A stretch of 64,000 nucleotides of DNA from the NCBI GenBank assembly GCA_030813035.1, contig JAUSTV010000001.1; one strand, 5' to 3'. Below, one piece after another: positions 1 through 8,883 of the stretch. The DNA is from Bacillus_BA fengqiuensis (lineage in GTDB: Bacteria; Bacillota; Bacilli; Bacillales; Bacillaceae_H). The position numbers were made by a program, and so were the translations under genes. The number at the start of each line of letters is the position of its first letter. Position 1 is the stretch's first letter. The notes below the pieces were generated by a model. It made no database searches, had not been told where the DNA came from, and saw nothing but the letters and a program-made list of their open reading frames with translations.

Positions 1-41
1 AATGGTTGAAATCAACATCGTATAAAAAAAGAGCCATGATG

Positions 42-821
42 CTAAAATACCCCCGTATACTGGCCCGCAAGCACGATCAGTCCGAGTGCCCATACATAGA
101 CGGCGAATACTTTCAATGACCGTTTCTTCAAAAAATCGATCATCCATTTCACGGCAATATAACCGAAAATGGCGGAAGACAGGGTTCCGATGAATAAGGA
201 GACGAGTGAAATTTGCTCGGTTTGGCCGCCAAATAAGTCCCCCAGCTGCAGAACGACCGCACCGAGAATAGCGGGAGTGGAAAGCAAAAAGGAAAAATAG
301 GCGGCTGTCCCTCGGTCCAGTTTTCTCATCAGTGCCGCTGCAATGGTCAGCCCGGAGCGGGAGATGGCCGGGAAAATGGCGGCCGCCTGAAATGTTCCAA
401 TGACGAGGGCATCGGTGTAGCTGATGTCCTCCATTTTTTTGCGGCCATCTCGAATGGAGTCGGAAAACCATAAAAACAATCCGGTGACAAGAAATTCCCA
501 GCCGATCGTCACACCCGTTTTCGAGATTTCTTCAAAATAATCTTTAAAGGAAAGGCCAATAACCACAGCCGGGATGGTTCCGACAATAAGCAGGAAGGTC
601 ATTCTCCCGAATGGTTTTTTGATCATATGAAGCAGTTCGTCTTTATAGAAAACGAACACGGCAAGCAATGTCCCGATATGCAGCATCGTGTCCAAAAACA
701 ATCCGGCTTCATCCAATCCGAACGTGTGCCTTCCCAAATATAGATGGCCCGTGCTGCTGATGGGAAGAAACTCCGTTAATCCTTGAATGATTCCTAATAT
801 AAAGGCTTCAAACCATGACAT
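42..821 (-). CDS. uppP: Undecaprenyl-diphosphatase UppP (BacA family)
   Basis: This 259-residue polytopic membrane protein recycles the lipid carrier for peptidoglycan and teichoic acid synthesis by dephosphorylating undecaprenyl pyrophosphate; the family also gives bacitracin resistance. The first signature, GLTEFLPISSTGH, is at residues 14-26 and includes the family Glu and the SSTGH active-site loop. The second, PAISRSG, lies in the middle of the protein. The frame opens further upstream, but ATG at 821 is preceded by GGAGGG at normal spacing, so the longer start is unlikely. It is transcribed away from the cls gene and its downstream end lies near the window edge. Family assignment is secure. 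Confidence 0.95.
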   Translation of the reverse strand: MSWFEAFILGIIQGLTEFLPISSTGHLYLGRHTFGLDEAGLFLDTMLHIGTLLAVFVFYKDELLHMIKKPFGRMTFLLIVGTIPAVVIGLSFKDYFEEISKTGVTIGWEFLVTGLFLWFSDSIRDGRKKMEDISYTDALVIGTFQAAAIFPAISRSGLTIAAALMRKLDRGTAAYFSFLLSTPAILGAVVLQLGDLFGGQTEQISLVSLFIGTLSSAIFGYIAVKWMIDFLKKRSLKVFAVYVWALGLIVLAGQYTGVF

Positions 822-905
822 GATGAATCCCTCCAACTGAAAAAATCTGCTCTTTATAAAAGATATAGACCACCCGGACATGTCATGCCAGTTTTCTCCC
901 ATATT

Positions 906-932
906 TACAGACGAAATCCTCAGTATGTTTCA
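906..932 (-). promoter_or_regulatory. Candidate ECF-sigma promoter upstream of uppP
   Basis: On the minus strand, TGAAAC (927-932) is followed after 17 nt by TGTA (906-909). The -35 and spacing match the two better ECF-type sites in this window (10201 and 36746), but the -10 is TGTA rather than CGTA. A lipid II cycle enzyme would fit an envelope-stress regulon. This is weak support. Confidence 0.25.
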
Positions 933-1089
933 TTTCTAATCAAAAGGGAATAAACATGTAAAAAGAAAGAGTTTCCGAGAGAAAAACCTTATAATAAGGT
1001 AGAATCTAATCATTATAGTTGTTATAGCCCATCGGAACGGGATAAAATGAAACCGGAAACATCTCAATAGAAAAATAGAGGATAAACAA

Positions 1090-2547
1090 ATGAAAACAAT
1101 CGATATTATCGTATATTTACTATCTTTTTTCACGGTGTTGAACCTTCTTTTCGCCGTCACGGTCATCTTCCTCGAAAGACGGCATGTTGCCGCGACATGG
1201 GCCTGGCTGCTTGTTCTATTCTTCATTCCCATTGCAGGCTTTTTCCTTTATATTATTTTTGGACAAAATTTAAGCAAGAGGAAAATTTTTAAGCTGACGG
1301 GAAAACGGAAGAAGAAAATGAGCGCGGAGCTGGAAGACCAAAAAATACTGCTCGAGCAAAAAGAGATGCGCTACAATGACTCTTCCATGGCAGATTACCA
1401 ATCGTTAATTTATATGAACGTTTTGACTGCCTACGGGTTGTATACGCAAGATAACGAAGTGGAGATTTTTACGGACGGACATGCGAAGTTTGATGCTCTC
1501 CTGAAACAAATCAGCGAGGCAAAAGACCATATCCACCTCGTCTATTTCATCTTTAAAAAGGACAATATCGGCCAGGGCATTCTTCAGGCACTGACGGAAA
1601 AAGCAAAAGAAGGCGTCCAAGTGAAAGTATTGTACGATGATATGGGATCGTCAACGGTCAGCAAACGTTTTTTTGAGCCGTTAATCGAAGCTGGAGGGGA
1701 AGTGGCTGCTTTCTTTCCATCCAGGCTCTTGCCGTTTTTAAATATTCGCGTCAATTTTCGAAATCACCGTAAAATCGTCGTCATCGACGGAAACGTCGGC
1801 TTTGTCGGCGGCTTTAATATCGGCGACGAATATTTGGGGCTATCAAAAAAGTTCGGCTATTGGCGGGATACGCATTTAATGGTGAAAGGAAGTGCGGTCG
1901 ATGCGCTTCAGGTTCGCTTTTTCCTGGATTGGAACCATGCATCTGACGAAAAATTGGACATGGATAAACGCTATTTTCCGAAAAAGCAGCCTGCGGGAGA
2001 CACGGGCATTCAAATCATTTCAAGCGGTCCTGACTCGGAATGGCAGCAAATTCGAGACGGCATTTTGCGGATGATCTATGCGGCAAAGGAAAGCATCGAC
2101 ATTCAAACGCCCTATTTTGTGCCGGATGAAAGTGTGATGAATGCGTTGAAAATTGCCGCTATGTCAGGAGTGGATATTCGAATTATGATCCCGAATAAAC
2201 CTGACCACATGTTTGTCTACTGGGCGACATATGCCCATGTGGGAGAGCTGCTCGATGTAGGGGTAAAATGCTATATATATGACAATGGTTTTATCCATGC
2301 CAAAACGATTGTCGTGGATGGAAAAGTGGCGTCTGTCGGGACAGCTAACTTTGATGTGCGCAGCTTCAAGCTGAACTTTGAAGTGAATGCTTTTATTTTC
2401 GATACGAAAGTGGCCGGCCGCCTGCAGGCCATTTTCGAAGACGATATAGAAAAATCAATCGAAATGACAAAAGAAATGTACCATCACCGCACGCGCCTGA
2501 TTAAATTCAAAGAATCGATTTCGCGTTTGTTGTCACCGATTTTATAG
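1090..2547 (+). CDS. cls: Cardiolipin synthase (phospholipase D superfamily)
   Basis: This 485-residue enzyme joins two phosphatidylglycerol molecules into cardiolipin at the membrane. Two N-terminal membrane segments (about residues 5-30 and 36-57) precede two PLD domains. The HKD motifs are intact: NHRKIVVIDG near residue 225 and IHAKTIVVDG near residue 403. Length is typical of Bacillus ClsA-type enzymes. GAGG lies just before the ATG. The gene ends in a strong double hairpin, so it is probably transcribed apart from the germination operon that follows. A small piece resembling its C-terminus recurs at 7017, beyond that operon. Confidence 0.95.
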   Translation: MKTIDIIVYLLSFFTVLNLLFAVTVIFLERRHVAATWAWLLVLFFIPIAGFFLYIIFGQNLSKRKIFKLTGKRKKKMSAELEDQKILLEQKEMRYNDSSMADYQSLIYMNVLTAYGLYTQDNEVEIFTDGHAKFDALLKQISEAKDHIHLVYFIFKKDNIGQGILQALTEKAKEGVQVKVLYDDMGSSTVSKRFFEPLIEAGGEVAAFFPSRLLPFLNIRVNFRNHRKIVVIDGNVGFVGGFNIGDEYLGLSKKFGYWRDTHLMVKGSAVDALQVRFFLDWNHASDEKLDMDKRYFPKKQPAGDTGIQIISSGPDSEWQQIRDGILRMIYAAKESIDIQTPYFVPDESVMNALKIAAMSGVDIRIMIPNKPDHMFVYWATYAHVGELLDVGVKCYIYDNGFIHAKTIVVDGKVASVGTANFDVRSFKLNFEVNAFIFDTKVAGRLQAIFEDDIEKSIEMTKEMYHHRTRLIKFKESISRLLSPIL

Positions 2548-2552
2548 TCCAT

Positions 2553-2595
2553 AAAGGATTTGACGGGAGCATTCTTTGCTCCCGTCAAATCCTTT
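2553..2595 (+). terminator. Perfect long hairpin after cls
   Basis: An inverted repeat (AAAGGATTTGACGGGAGC with its complement) follows the cls stop at once. It has no T-run, so it may be an mRNA-stabilising or folding element rather than the terminator itself. Confidence 0.6.
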
Positions 2596-2609
2596 ACGTA
2601 TAAGTATAA

Positions 2610-2651
2610 GAGGCTGCCATCCCCAAAGGGGGATGGGCAGCCTCTTTTTTT
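2610..2651 (+). terminator. Rho-independent terminator of cls
   Basis: A GAGGCTGCC...GGCAGCCTC stem with an inner CATCCCC/GGGGATG extension is followed by a run of T. It separates cls from the germinant-receptor operon. Confidence 0.85.
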
Positions 2652-2728
2652 GATTTCTTCGTATAAAGTACCTGAAATAGAAAAACATAGAAAAAAGAGA
2701 AGTACTTGTAAAAAATGGAGGGACCGGC

Positions 2729-4288
2729 TTGATTCGTAATGTGCGTAAATTGCTAAGGGAAACGAAAGAGAAGAAGCCTGCTTTACAAAATGAACAGCAG
2801 AATTCCAAGCCACAGGATTCTCTTCATGACGATTTTAACCGAAATGTCGAAACGTTTCGTACATTATATGACCGTTGTGCAGACGTCATTTTCCGTTCAT
2901 TCTTGCTTTTCGGAAAGACGAAAGCCACGATTATTTATATCGAGGGTCTTGCGAACGTTGAAGGAATAGAGGAATTCGTCCTTTCCCCACTCATGAAAGA
3001 AATGGAAATGGAAACGCACGTATTACATGAGTTTCTTGCACATAAAATGCCCGTTTCTAGAGTGAAAACAGTATATACATTAGCCGATTGTATCGAGTCG
3101 ATTTCATCCGGAAACCCTATTCTTCTGTATGAAGGGGAAAATGTCGGATTTTCGTTAGGATTGGCCAAATGGGAAAAACGGGCGATTGAAGAACCTACGG
3201 CAGAGTCAGGAATCAGAGGGTCGCGGGAGGGGTTTAACGAGTCTTTAGGGGTCAGTACAGCCCAATTGCGCAGAATTATTAAAAGTCCTGCTCTGAAAAT
3301 ACAAACGTTGATCATCGGGAGCTATACGAAGACGACGATTGCGGTTGCTTATATTGAAGGAATCGCGGAGCAAATGCTGATTGAAGAGATAATGGGCCGG
3401 CTGGAGCGAATTGAAATCGACGGTATCTTGGAAAGCGGGTATATCGAAGAAATGATTGAGGATAATCCGTATTCCCCGTTCCCTCAAATTTTGTCAACAG
3501 AAAGGCCGGATGTAGCCTGTTCCAGCCTGTTGGAGGGGCGGGCAGTGATCTTAGTGGACGGAACTCCATTTACGTTAGTCGCTCCAACATCTTTCTTTTC
3601 GTTGATTCAATCACATGAAGATTATTATCAACGCTATATTGTCAGCACCTTTATCCGTTGGTTACGTTATCTTTTTCTTGCCATTTCTCTCTTGCTTCCC
3701 TCGTTTTATATAGCTGTTCTGACATTCCATCAAGAGATGGTACCGGCCGCACTGCTGCTTAGCATGTCAGCTTCCCGGGAAGCGGTCCCTTTTCCTGCAA
3801 TAGTGGAGGCACTTCTTATGGAAATTTCGTTTGAAGCATTGAGGGAAGCAGGGGTTCGATTGCCGAAACAGGTAGGGGCAGCTGTCAGTATTGTCGGAGC
3901 GCTCGTGATTGGCCAAGCTGCTGTCCAAGCGGGATTGGTTTCGGCACCAATGGTCATTGTCGTAGCGATTACTGGAATCGCTTCGTTTATGATTCCTCGT
4001 TATGCTGCAGGCATTGCCATCCGCATGATGCGTTTTCCCATCATGCTGCTTGCAGGAACTTTAGGGCTTCTGGGCATCATGATGGGAATTATAGCCATAG
4101 CCATTCATTTGTGCGGTTTACGTTCATTTGGTGTACCTTATTTAACTCCGCTCGCTCCATTGAAAGGGCGTGAGCTCAAAGATGTTTTATGGAGATCTCC
4201 GTGGTGGATGATGGATACCCGCCCGAATCTTACGGGGGAGTCCAACGTCTATCGTGAGTCTCCAGGGCAGGGGCCCAACCCGAAATAG
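2729..4288 (+). CDS. Germinant receptor A subunit (GerA family), operon 1
   Basis: This 519-residue GerAA-type protein of the spore inner membrane is the A subunit of a nutrient germinant receptor. A long hydrophilic N-terminal domain (about residues 1-290) carries the family blocks GSREGFNESL and NPYSPFPQILSTERPD. It is followed by four or five membrane segments and a short tail. Translation starts at TTG 2729, with GGAGGG placed 7 nt upstream. It heads a cluster A-C-D-B. The ligand cannot be told from sequence. It is one of three A subunits in this window. Confidence 0.93.
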   Translation: MIRNVRKLLRETKEKKPALQNEQQNSKPQDSLHDDFNRNVETFRTLYDRCADVIFRSFLLFGKTKATIIYIEGLANVEGIEEFVLSPLMKEMEMETHVLHEFLAHKMPVSRVKTVYTLADCIESISSGNPILLYEGENVGFSLGLAKWEKRAIEEPTAESGIRGSREGFNESLGVSTAQLRRIIKSPALKIQTLIIGSYTKTTIAVAYIEGIAEQMLIEEIMGRLERIEIDGILESGYIEEMIEDNPYSPFPQILSTERPDVACSSLLEGRAVILVDGTPFTLVAPTSFFSLIQSHEDYYQRYIVSTFIRWLRYLFLAISLLLPSFYIAVLTFHQEMVPAALLLSMSASREAVPFPAIVEALLMEISFEALREAGVRLPKQVGAAVSIVGALVIGQAAVQAGLVSAPMVIVVAITGIASFMIPRYAAGIAIRMMRFPIMLLAGTLGLLGIMMGIIAIAIHLCGLRSFGVPYLTPLAPLKGRELKDVLWRSPWWMMDTRPNLTGESNVYRESPGQGPNPK

Positions 4289-4302
4289 GAGGGAGAAATG
4301 GC

Positions 4303-5496
4303 TTGAAACGATTGCTGCATATTCTATCTCTGAGCGGCTCCCTTCTTCTGATGAGCGGCTGCTGGGATCGAGTGGAACTCAATGATTTGGCCATTATCAC
4401 CGTAGCGGCCATCGATAAAAAGGATGATAACAAAATCGAGCTTTCTGTCCAAGTGTTTATTCCGAAAGCATTAAGCAGCGGCGGAGGTCAAGGAGGTGGC
4501 GGTGGCGGTTCCGGCGGAGGAATGGTTACATTGGTGAGGTCTCAGGAAGGAAGCAGTATGGCAGATGCATTATCCAAGCTCCAAAGCAGGATTCCGCGAA
4601 AAATTTTTTGGGGGCAGTGCAGAGTGTTTGTGTTTGGTGAACAGTTAGCGAAAGAAGGGATACAAGAGGAGATGGATTTTTTACTCCGTCATCCGGAGCC
4701 GAGAGAAAGAGCGTATATGTATGTCAGTAAAGGGAAAGCAAAGAAGATACTGGATTTGCTTCCTCCTCTGGAACGCCATTCAGGAGAAGTGCTTCGGGAG
4801 TTGTCCGATTTGCGTATCGGAATGCAAGTCACGATGCAAGATTTGGACGAGATGTTGACTAGTACCGCTAAAGCTGCCGCACTTCCATTCGTCGATATTC
4901 TCTCTCCGGGGAAAGGTCAAAAAAAGTTAGAGGCAATCCCTTATATTGTTGGAACAGCGGTGTTTACCAAAGATAAAATGATTGGCAAAATGACCGAGCG
5001 GGAAACGAGAGGGTTGTTATGGTTAAGAAATGAAATGGAAGCATACACCGTGAACGTAAAACCAGAAGGTGCTAAAGGAGAGATATCGTTAAATCCGGTG
5101 TCAGCTCACATCAAAATGGTACCGCGCATTCAGAACGAAAAATGGAAGATGCTTGTGAAGGTTGACACGGAAGGTTCGGTTGTACAAAATGGAACGAATT
5201 TGAACCTTTCAAATCCGCAATTGATAAAGGTTGTAGAAAAGGCATATCAAAAACAGATTCAAAAGCGTATCGAGCTGGCTCTTCAGAAAGTACAGCATGA
5301 GATGAAGGCGGACATTGTAGGTTTCTCCGCAGAGTTCTATCGGAAATACCCTAAACAATGGAAGCGGGTTGAAAACCATTGGGATGAGAAATTTCCAGAG
5401 GTAGAAGTGAACATCGATGTTGAAGCCCATATTCGCAGACAGGGTTATATTAGCACACCGGGAGGACTGCCTGAAGAAGAGGTGAAAGAAAAGTGA
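4303..5496 (+). CDS. Germinant receptor C subunit lipoprotein (GerC family), operon 1
   Basis: This 397-residue lipoprotein is anchored to the outer face of the spore inner membrane and completes the A/B/C receptor. The signal peptide ends in a lipobox with Cys20 (LLLMSGC), followed by the family block CWDRVELNDLA. An unusual glycine-rich insert sits at residues 60-73, between the first and second conserved blocks, and is absent from the two other C subunits here. The start is TTG 4303 behind AGGAGGGAG. The stop overlaps the start of the small D gene. C precedes B in this operon, unlike the common A-B-C order. Confidence 0.92.
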   Translation: MKRLLHILSLSGSLLLMSGCWDRVELNDLAIITVAAIDKKDDNKIELSVQVFIPKALSSGGGQGGGGGGSGGGMVTLVRSQEGSSMADALSKLQSRIPRKIFWGQCRVFVFGEQLAKEGIQEEMDFLLRHPEPRERAYMYVSKGKAKKILDLLPPLERHSGEVLRELSDLRIGMQVTMQDLDEMLTSTAKAAALPFVDILSPGKGQKKLEAIPYIVGTAVFTKDKMIGKMTERETRGLLWLRNEMEAYTVNVKPEGAKGEISLNPVSAHIKMVPRIQNEKWKMLVKVDTEGSVVQNGTNLNLSNPQLIKVVEKAYQKQIQKRIELALQKVQHEMKADIVGFSAEFYRKYPKQWKRVENHWDEKFPEVEVNIDVEAHIRRQGYISTPGGLPEEEVKEK

Positions 5497-5714
5497 GATG
5501 GGGGATTTTTTTAGGTACAACCGCAGTCGTGGCTCTGATTGTTTTATATGAGTGGCCGAGAATAAAACAAAACCCTAAAAAAGACAAAGTGGCTTTTGTC
5601 ATGCTGCTTTTCATCGGTTGGGGACTGTCGGCGTTCGACCTCGCGCATATGACCGGACCTTCTATATGGATTGAAGCTTTTTTTGAGCCGTTTGGACGGT
5701 TCATGGAAAAATGA
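5493..5714 (+). CDS. Small two-helix membrane protein, probable germinant receptor D subunit
   Basis: This 73-residue protein starts at GTG 5493, overlapping the stop of the C-subunit gene by 4 nt, so translation is coupled. Two hydrophobic helices (about residues 3-18 and 32-50) flank a basic loop. Small two-helix D subunits encoded within or beside germinant-receptor operons are known in Bacillus and modulate receptor function; size, topology and position fit. Assignment rests on context and topology, not on a conserved motif. Confidence 0.65.
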   Translation: MRWGIFLGTTAVVALIVLYEWPRIKQNPKKDKVAFVMLLFIGWGLSAFDLAHMTGPSIWIEAFFEPFGRFMEK

Positions 5715-5771
5715 ATGCCCATGATTTTGTTTATGTTATTAGAAAGTAATCATTTTCGACTAGTACCGTTG

Positions 5772-5886
5772 TCTAGCTCCAGGCGCCATCGGCTCTTGGG
5801 TCTAGCCAATCGCTTCTGAGGGCAAAAAGCTTATCAGCCAGCGCTCGTCTTATGCTTGTCGGCGATTACGGGCGCCTTGCGCTTTT
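5772..5886 (+). repeat. Dispersed palindromic repeat, copy A (family R1)
   Basis: About 115 nt beginning TCTAGCTCCAG and ending in a GTCTTATGCTTGTCGG block plus GGGCGCCTTGCGCTTTT. A second copy with the same borders is at 17482-17600. The ends are complementary (GGCGCC, AAGCG-type arms), so it can fold on itself. It lies between the D and B genes of operon 1. It carries no reading frame of note. Confidence 0.75.
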
Positions 5887-5912
5887 CTAATATTACGAAA
5901 AGGGGGAAGAAA

Positions 5913-7013
5913 ATGGAAAAAGGAAAAATTTCATCCCTTCAGATGGCCATGATGATGTATCCGACCATTGTGGCTACCGCTATTCTTACCGTTCCAAGTA
6001 TTACGGCGAAATATGCCAAAAATGATTTATGGCTTTCTCCCGTTTGGGCATCCTTAATAGGATATGTAACCGTGTATATCGCCTATCAGTTACACAAGCT
6101 TTATCCGAAGCAAACAGTTATCCAATACAGTGAACAGATTATTGGACGGGCTGGGGGGAAAGTTCTCGGTTTTTTATACGTGTTTTTTTATATACAACTT
6201 ACAGGACAGCTTGCCAGGAGCTATGGAGAATTTGTTGTAGATTCCTTCCTCGTCAATACCCCGATCAGCGTCATCATTGCATCTATGCTTCTTCTTTGTG
6301 CATTGGCTGTACGCGGCGGTGTAGAAGTGTTGGGGAGACTTTCTGAATTCTTTTTTCCCGCTTTTATCTTTCCGCTTATCATCTTAATCGTTTTATTGAG
6401 TCCCGATTTTGAGTTTAAGAATGTCTTCCCGGTATTAGGCAGCGGAATGATGCCTTCAATGAAAGGCGCGATCGTGCCGAATGGATGGTTCACGGAATTC
6501 TTTCTCATTATTTTTTTTCTGCCATTTTTAACCGATGTGAAAAATGGCAGAAAATATGGAATAATCACTGTTTTTGCAGTGATGGCGACGTTAATTGTGG
6601 TGAACTTAACGGTTCTTTTTGTACTGGGGGCAACGACAGCCACAAAGGTTTATCCTTTGATGAACGCTGCCCGATATATCAGTCTGGCTGATTTTTTCGA
6701 GCATTTGGAGTCCATTACAATGGCTGTTTGGATATTGGGGGCGTTTATCAAAATTTCCGTTTTTTATTATGCGGCAGCGCTGAGTACCGCCCAGTGGCTG
6801 AATCTCTCAGACTATCGCTCCATCGTATGGCCTTTAGGAATTCTGATTGTAGAGTTTAGCTTTTGGTCATATCCTAACGTAATGGAACTCAATCGTTTTG
6901 ATGTCATTGCATTCCCTTTTTACGGACCTTTGGTGCAAACGATCATTCCCCTATTTTTATTGGTGATTGCTATGGTCAGAAAGAGAAAGCGTAAAGGAAT
7001 TGAAGCAGGCTGA
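5913..7013 (+). CDS. Germinant receptor B subunit (GerB family permease), operon 1
   Basis: This 366-residue member of the spore-germination branch of the amino acid/polyamine/organocation superfamily has about ten membrane helices. In related receptors the B subunit binds the nutrient. ATG 5913 follows AAAGGGGGAAG; the longer upstream frame runs through the R1 repeat and is not credible as protein. It stands last in the cluster, 198 nt after the D gene, with the R1 repeat in the gap. It may share the operon transcript or have its own promoter. Confidence 0.92.
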   Translation: MEKGKISSLQMAMMMYPTIVATAILTVPSITAKYAKNDLWLSPVWASLIGYVTVYIAYQLHKLYPKQTVIQYSEQIIGRAGGKVLGFLYVFFYIQLTGQLARSYGEFVVDSFLVNTPISVIIASMLLLCALAVRGGVEVLGRLSEFFFPAFIFPLIILIVLLSPDFEFKNVFPVLGSGMMPSMKGAIVPNGWFTEFFLIIFFLPFLTDVKNGRKYGIITVFAVMATLIVVNLTVLFVLGATTATKVYPLMNAARYISLADFFEHLESITMAVWILGAFIKISVFYYAAALSTAQWLNLSDYRSIVWPLGILIVEFSFWSYPNVMELNRFDVIAFPFYGPLVQTIIPLFLLVIAMVRKRKRKGIEAG

Positions 7014-7016
7014 TGG

Positions 7017-7103
7017 TATTAGAGCTTCAAGTGAATGCTTTCGTTTTTGAGGAGCAAAAAGTAACAAGGAGAAGCCGAAAGTCAAAGAACGCATTCAACT
7101 AAA
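7017..7103 (+). pseudogene. Possible C-terminal scrap of a second cardiolipin synthase
   Basis: A 28-codon open stretch just after gerB encodes VNAFVFEEQKV, matching the cls C-terminal block EVNAFIFDTKV at the intact gene (near 2380). The DNA keeps GCTTCAAG and GTGAATGCTTT but lacks about a dozen bases between them. No start codon or upstream PLD domain remains. It would be what is left of a paralogue or a duplicated cls end. Confidence 0.4.
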
Positions 7104-7152
7104 AGAGGGTACCCGGCCATATGTTTTATATGGCTTGGATACCCTCTTTTAG
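7099..7152. terminator. Bidirectional terminator between gerB and the amino-acid permease
   Basis: The inverted repeat CTAAAAGAGGGTA ... TACCCTCTTTTAG, with an inner GCCATAT/ATATGGC stem, gives T-runs on both strands. It serves the converging operon 1 and the permease gene. Confidence 0.85.
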
Positions 7153-7172
7153 TATGATACTTGTTCTGTGGT

Positions 7173-8567
7173 TTAAACATTTTCCCTGTTTAATTTACTG
7201 TTCTTTCTCGCATAACCGAAGTACACAAGAACTCCGATGCCGATCCAGATGAAGAACGAAATCCATGTGATGGCCGGCAGACTGCTCATTAAGTATAAGC
7301 AGAAGAGAGCACTGATAGCCGGCAATACCGGAACGAACGGTACTTTGAATGCACGTTCCAAGTTCGGGTGTGTTTTTCTCATGACGATGACAGCGATAGA
7401 GATAAGGGTGAAAGCTGCCAATGTTCCCATGTTGACTAAATGCGCCAATGTCGTCAAGTCGACAAATCCAGCGATCCCTGCCCCGATGAAGCCTGTCACC
7501 CATGTGTTTTTGAAAGGGGTTTGGAACTTTTGGTGAACCGCTGACAATCCTTTTGGCAGTAAGCCATCACGGCTCATTGCATATGAAATACGAACTTGCG
7601 CATACAGCATAACCAATAATACCGTTGTGATTCCCGTAATCGCTCCAACCGAAATGAAGCCTGCCAAACGATCTTGGCCAACGAAAGAAAGAGCGAAAGA
7701 TACAGGGTCCGCCACGTTTAACTGCGTGTACGGAACCATCCCCGTCAGGATCAATGAAACAGCGATGTAAAGAATCGTACAAATCACAAGAGAAGTGACA
7801 ATTCCAAGCGGTACATCACGCTGCGGGCGTTTAACCTCTTCAGCCGCTGTAGCGACAGCATCAAATCCGATATAAGCGAAGAAAACCGTTGCGGCTCCCG
7901 TTACAACCCCTTCAAAGCCGAATGGCATAAATGGCTGCCAGTTTTCCGGCTTCACATAGCCAATACCTGCTGCAATGAAAGCGATGATAACCGCTAGTTT
8001 GACAAAAACCATGATGTTATTGACACGGGCGCTTTCGCGAATCCCTTTACTTAATAGAGCTGTAATTAAAAGAATGATCAAAACAGCCGGCAAGTTGATC
8101 AAGCCGCCTTGTCCCGCACCTGGTGCGGATGAAATAACAGCCGGAAGCTCAAGGCCGAATCCTTTTAACAATGATTGAAAATAGGCTGACCAACCGGTTG
8201 CCACCGCTGATGTGGCCAGTAAATATTCCAGCATTAAATCCCAGCCAATCAAGAAAGCGAAAATTTCGCCAAGTGTTGCGTATGTGTACGTATAGACGCT
8301 TCCAGAAATCGGAACGGTTGAAGCGAACTCTGCGTAACAAAAGGCAGCAAATGCACAAGCAAGACCTGACATGATAAAGGAGATGATAAGAGCAGGACCG
8401 GCGCTTTCCGCTGCTACGACACCGGTCAGAACGAAAATGCCAGTTCCGATGATGGCGCCTATACCAAGCAAAGTTAAATCAAACGCACTGAGTGAGCGGT
8501 TCAGTGACTTTTGCTTACTTTGCTGAATCATATCTGTAATCGATTTTTTCCTCAATAACGAACTCAT
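7173..8567 (-). CDS. APC-family amino acid permease (YfnA/YhdG type)
   Basis: This 464-residue transporter has about twelve membrane helices and the amino acid-polyamine-organocation signature IGAIIGTGIFVLTG near residues 36-49, after a short cytoplasmic N-terminus. It resembles the cationic/branched-chain permease branch (YfnA, YhdG/BcaP) of Bacillus. The substrate is not certain. GAGGAAAT precedes the ATG. It is a single gene between a consensus vegetative promoter and the bidirectional hairpin at 7099-7152. Confidence 0.88.
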   Translation of the reverse strand: MSSLLRKKSITDMIQQSKQKSLNRSLSAFDLTLLGIGAIIGTGIFVLTGVVAAESAGPALIISFIMSGLACAFAAFCYAEFASTVPISGSVYTYTYATLGEIFAFLIGWDLMLEYLLATSAVATGWSAYFQSLLKGFGLELPAVISSAPGAGQGGLINLPAVLIILLITALLSKGIRESARVNNIMVFVKLAVIIAFIAAGIGYVKPENWQPFMPFGFEGVVTGAATVFFAYIGFDAVATAAEEVKRPQRDVPLGIVTSLVICTILYIAVSLILTGMVPYTQLNVADPVSFALSFVGQDRLAGFISVGAITGITTVLLVMLYAQVRISYAMSRDGLLPKGLSAVHQKFQTPFKNTWVTGFIGAGIAGFVDLTTLAHLVNMGTLAAFTLISIAVIVMRKTHPNLERAFKVPFVPVLPAISALFCLYLMSSLPAITWISFFIWIGIGVLVYFGYARKNSKLNRENV

Positions 8568-8631
8568 TGTTTATTTCCTCCTGCAATGCTTTTATCAATC
8601 AAAGCGTTAAATTTCACTTGTTGCTTTATGT

Positions 8632-8660
8632 AGTATATTGTCGAAAACGTTAGTTGTCAA
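8632..8660 (-). promoter_or_regulatory. Consensus sigma-A promoter for the permease
   Basis: On the minus strand TTGACA (8655-8660) is separated by exactly 17 nt from TATACT (8632-8637), about 65 nt before the start codon. It is a near-perfect vegetative promoter. Confidence 0.8.
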
Positions 8661-8883
8661 TAATGATTTCGAAATTTTTTTAAAATTTAAAATGGGTGGA
8701 AAAATTTGATTTTAAAGTATTTGGGGTGAATTTACAATTTTCTTCATAAAAATATTTGCTTTATTAATAAAATGCTTCGAATGTCGAAAAAACATAAATA
8801 AAAATTGCGGAAATCTATTTCCATATTTAAACAAAAGTGATATCATTTTAATATAAATAAGATATGAAAATGAGGTGGAAGCC

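Noticed and set aside
2661..2692. Possible sigma-G promoter of germinant operon 1 (GTATAA / CATAGAA)
   Set aside because: Spacing is about 20 nt and the -10 is a poor match, so it is not listed as a feature.
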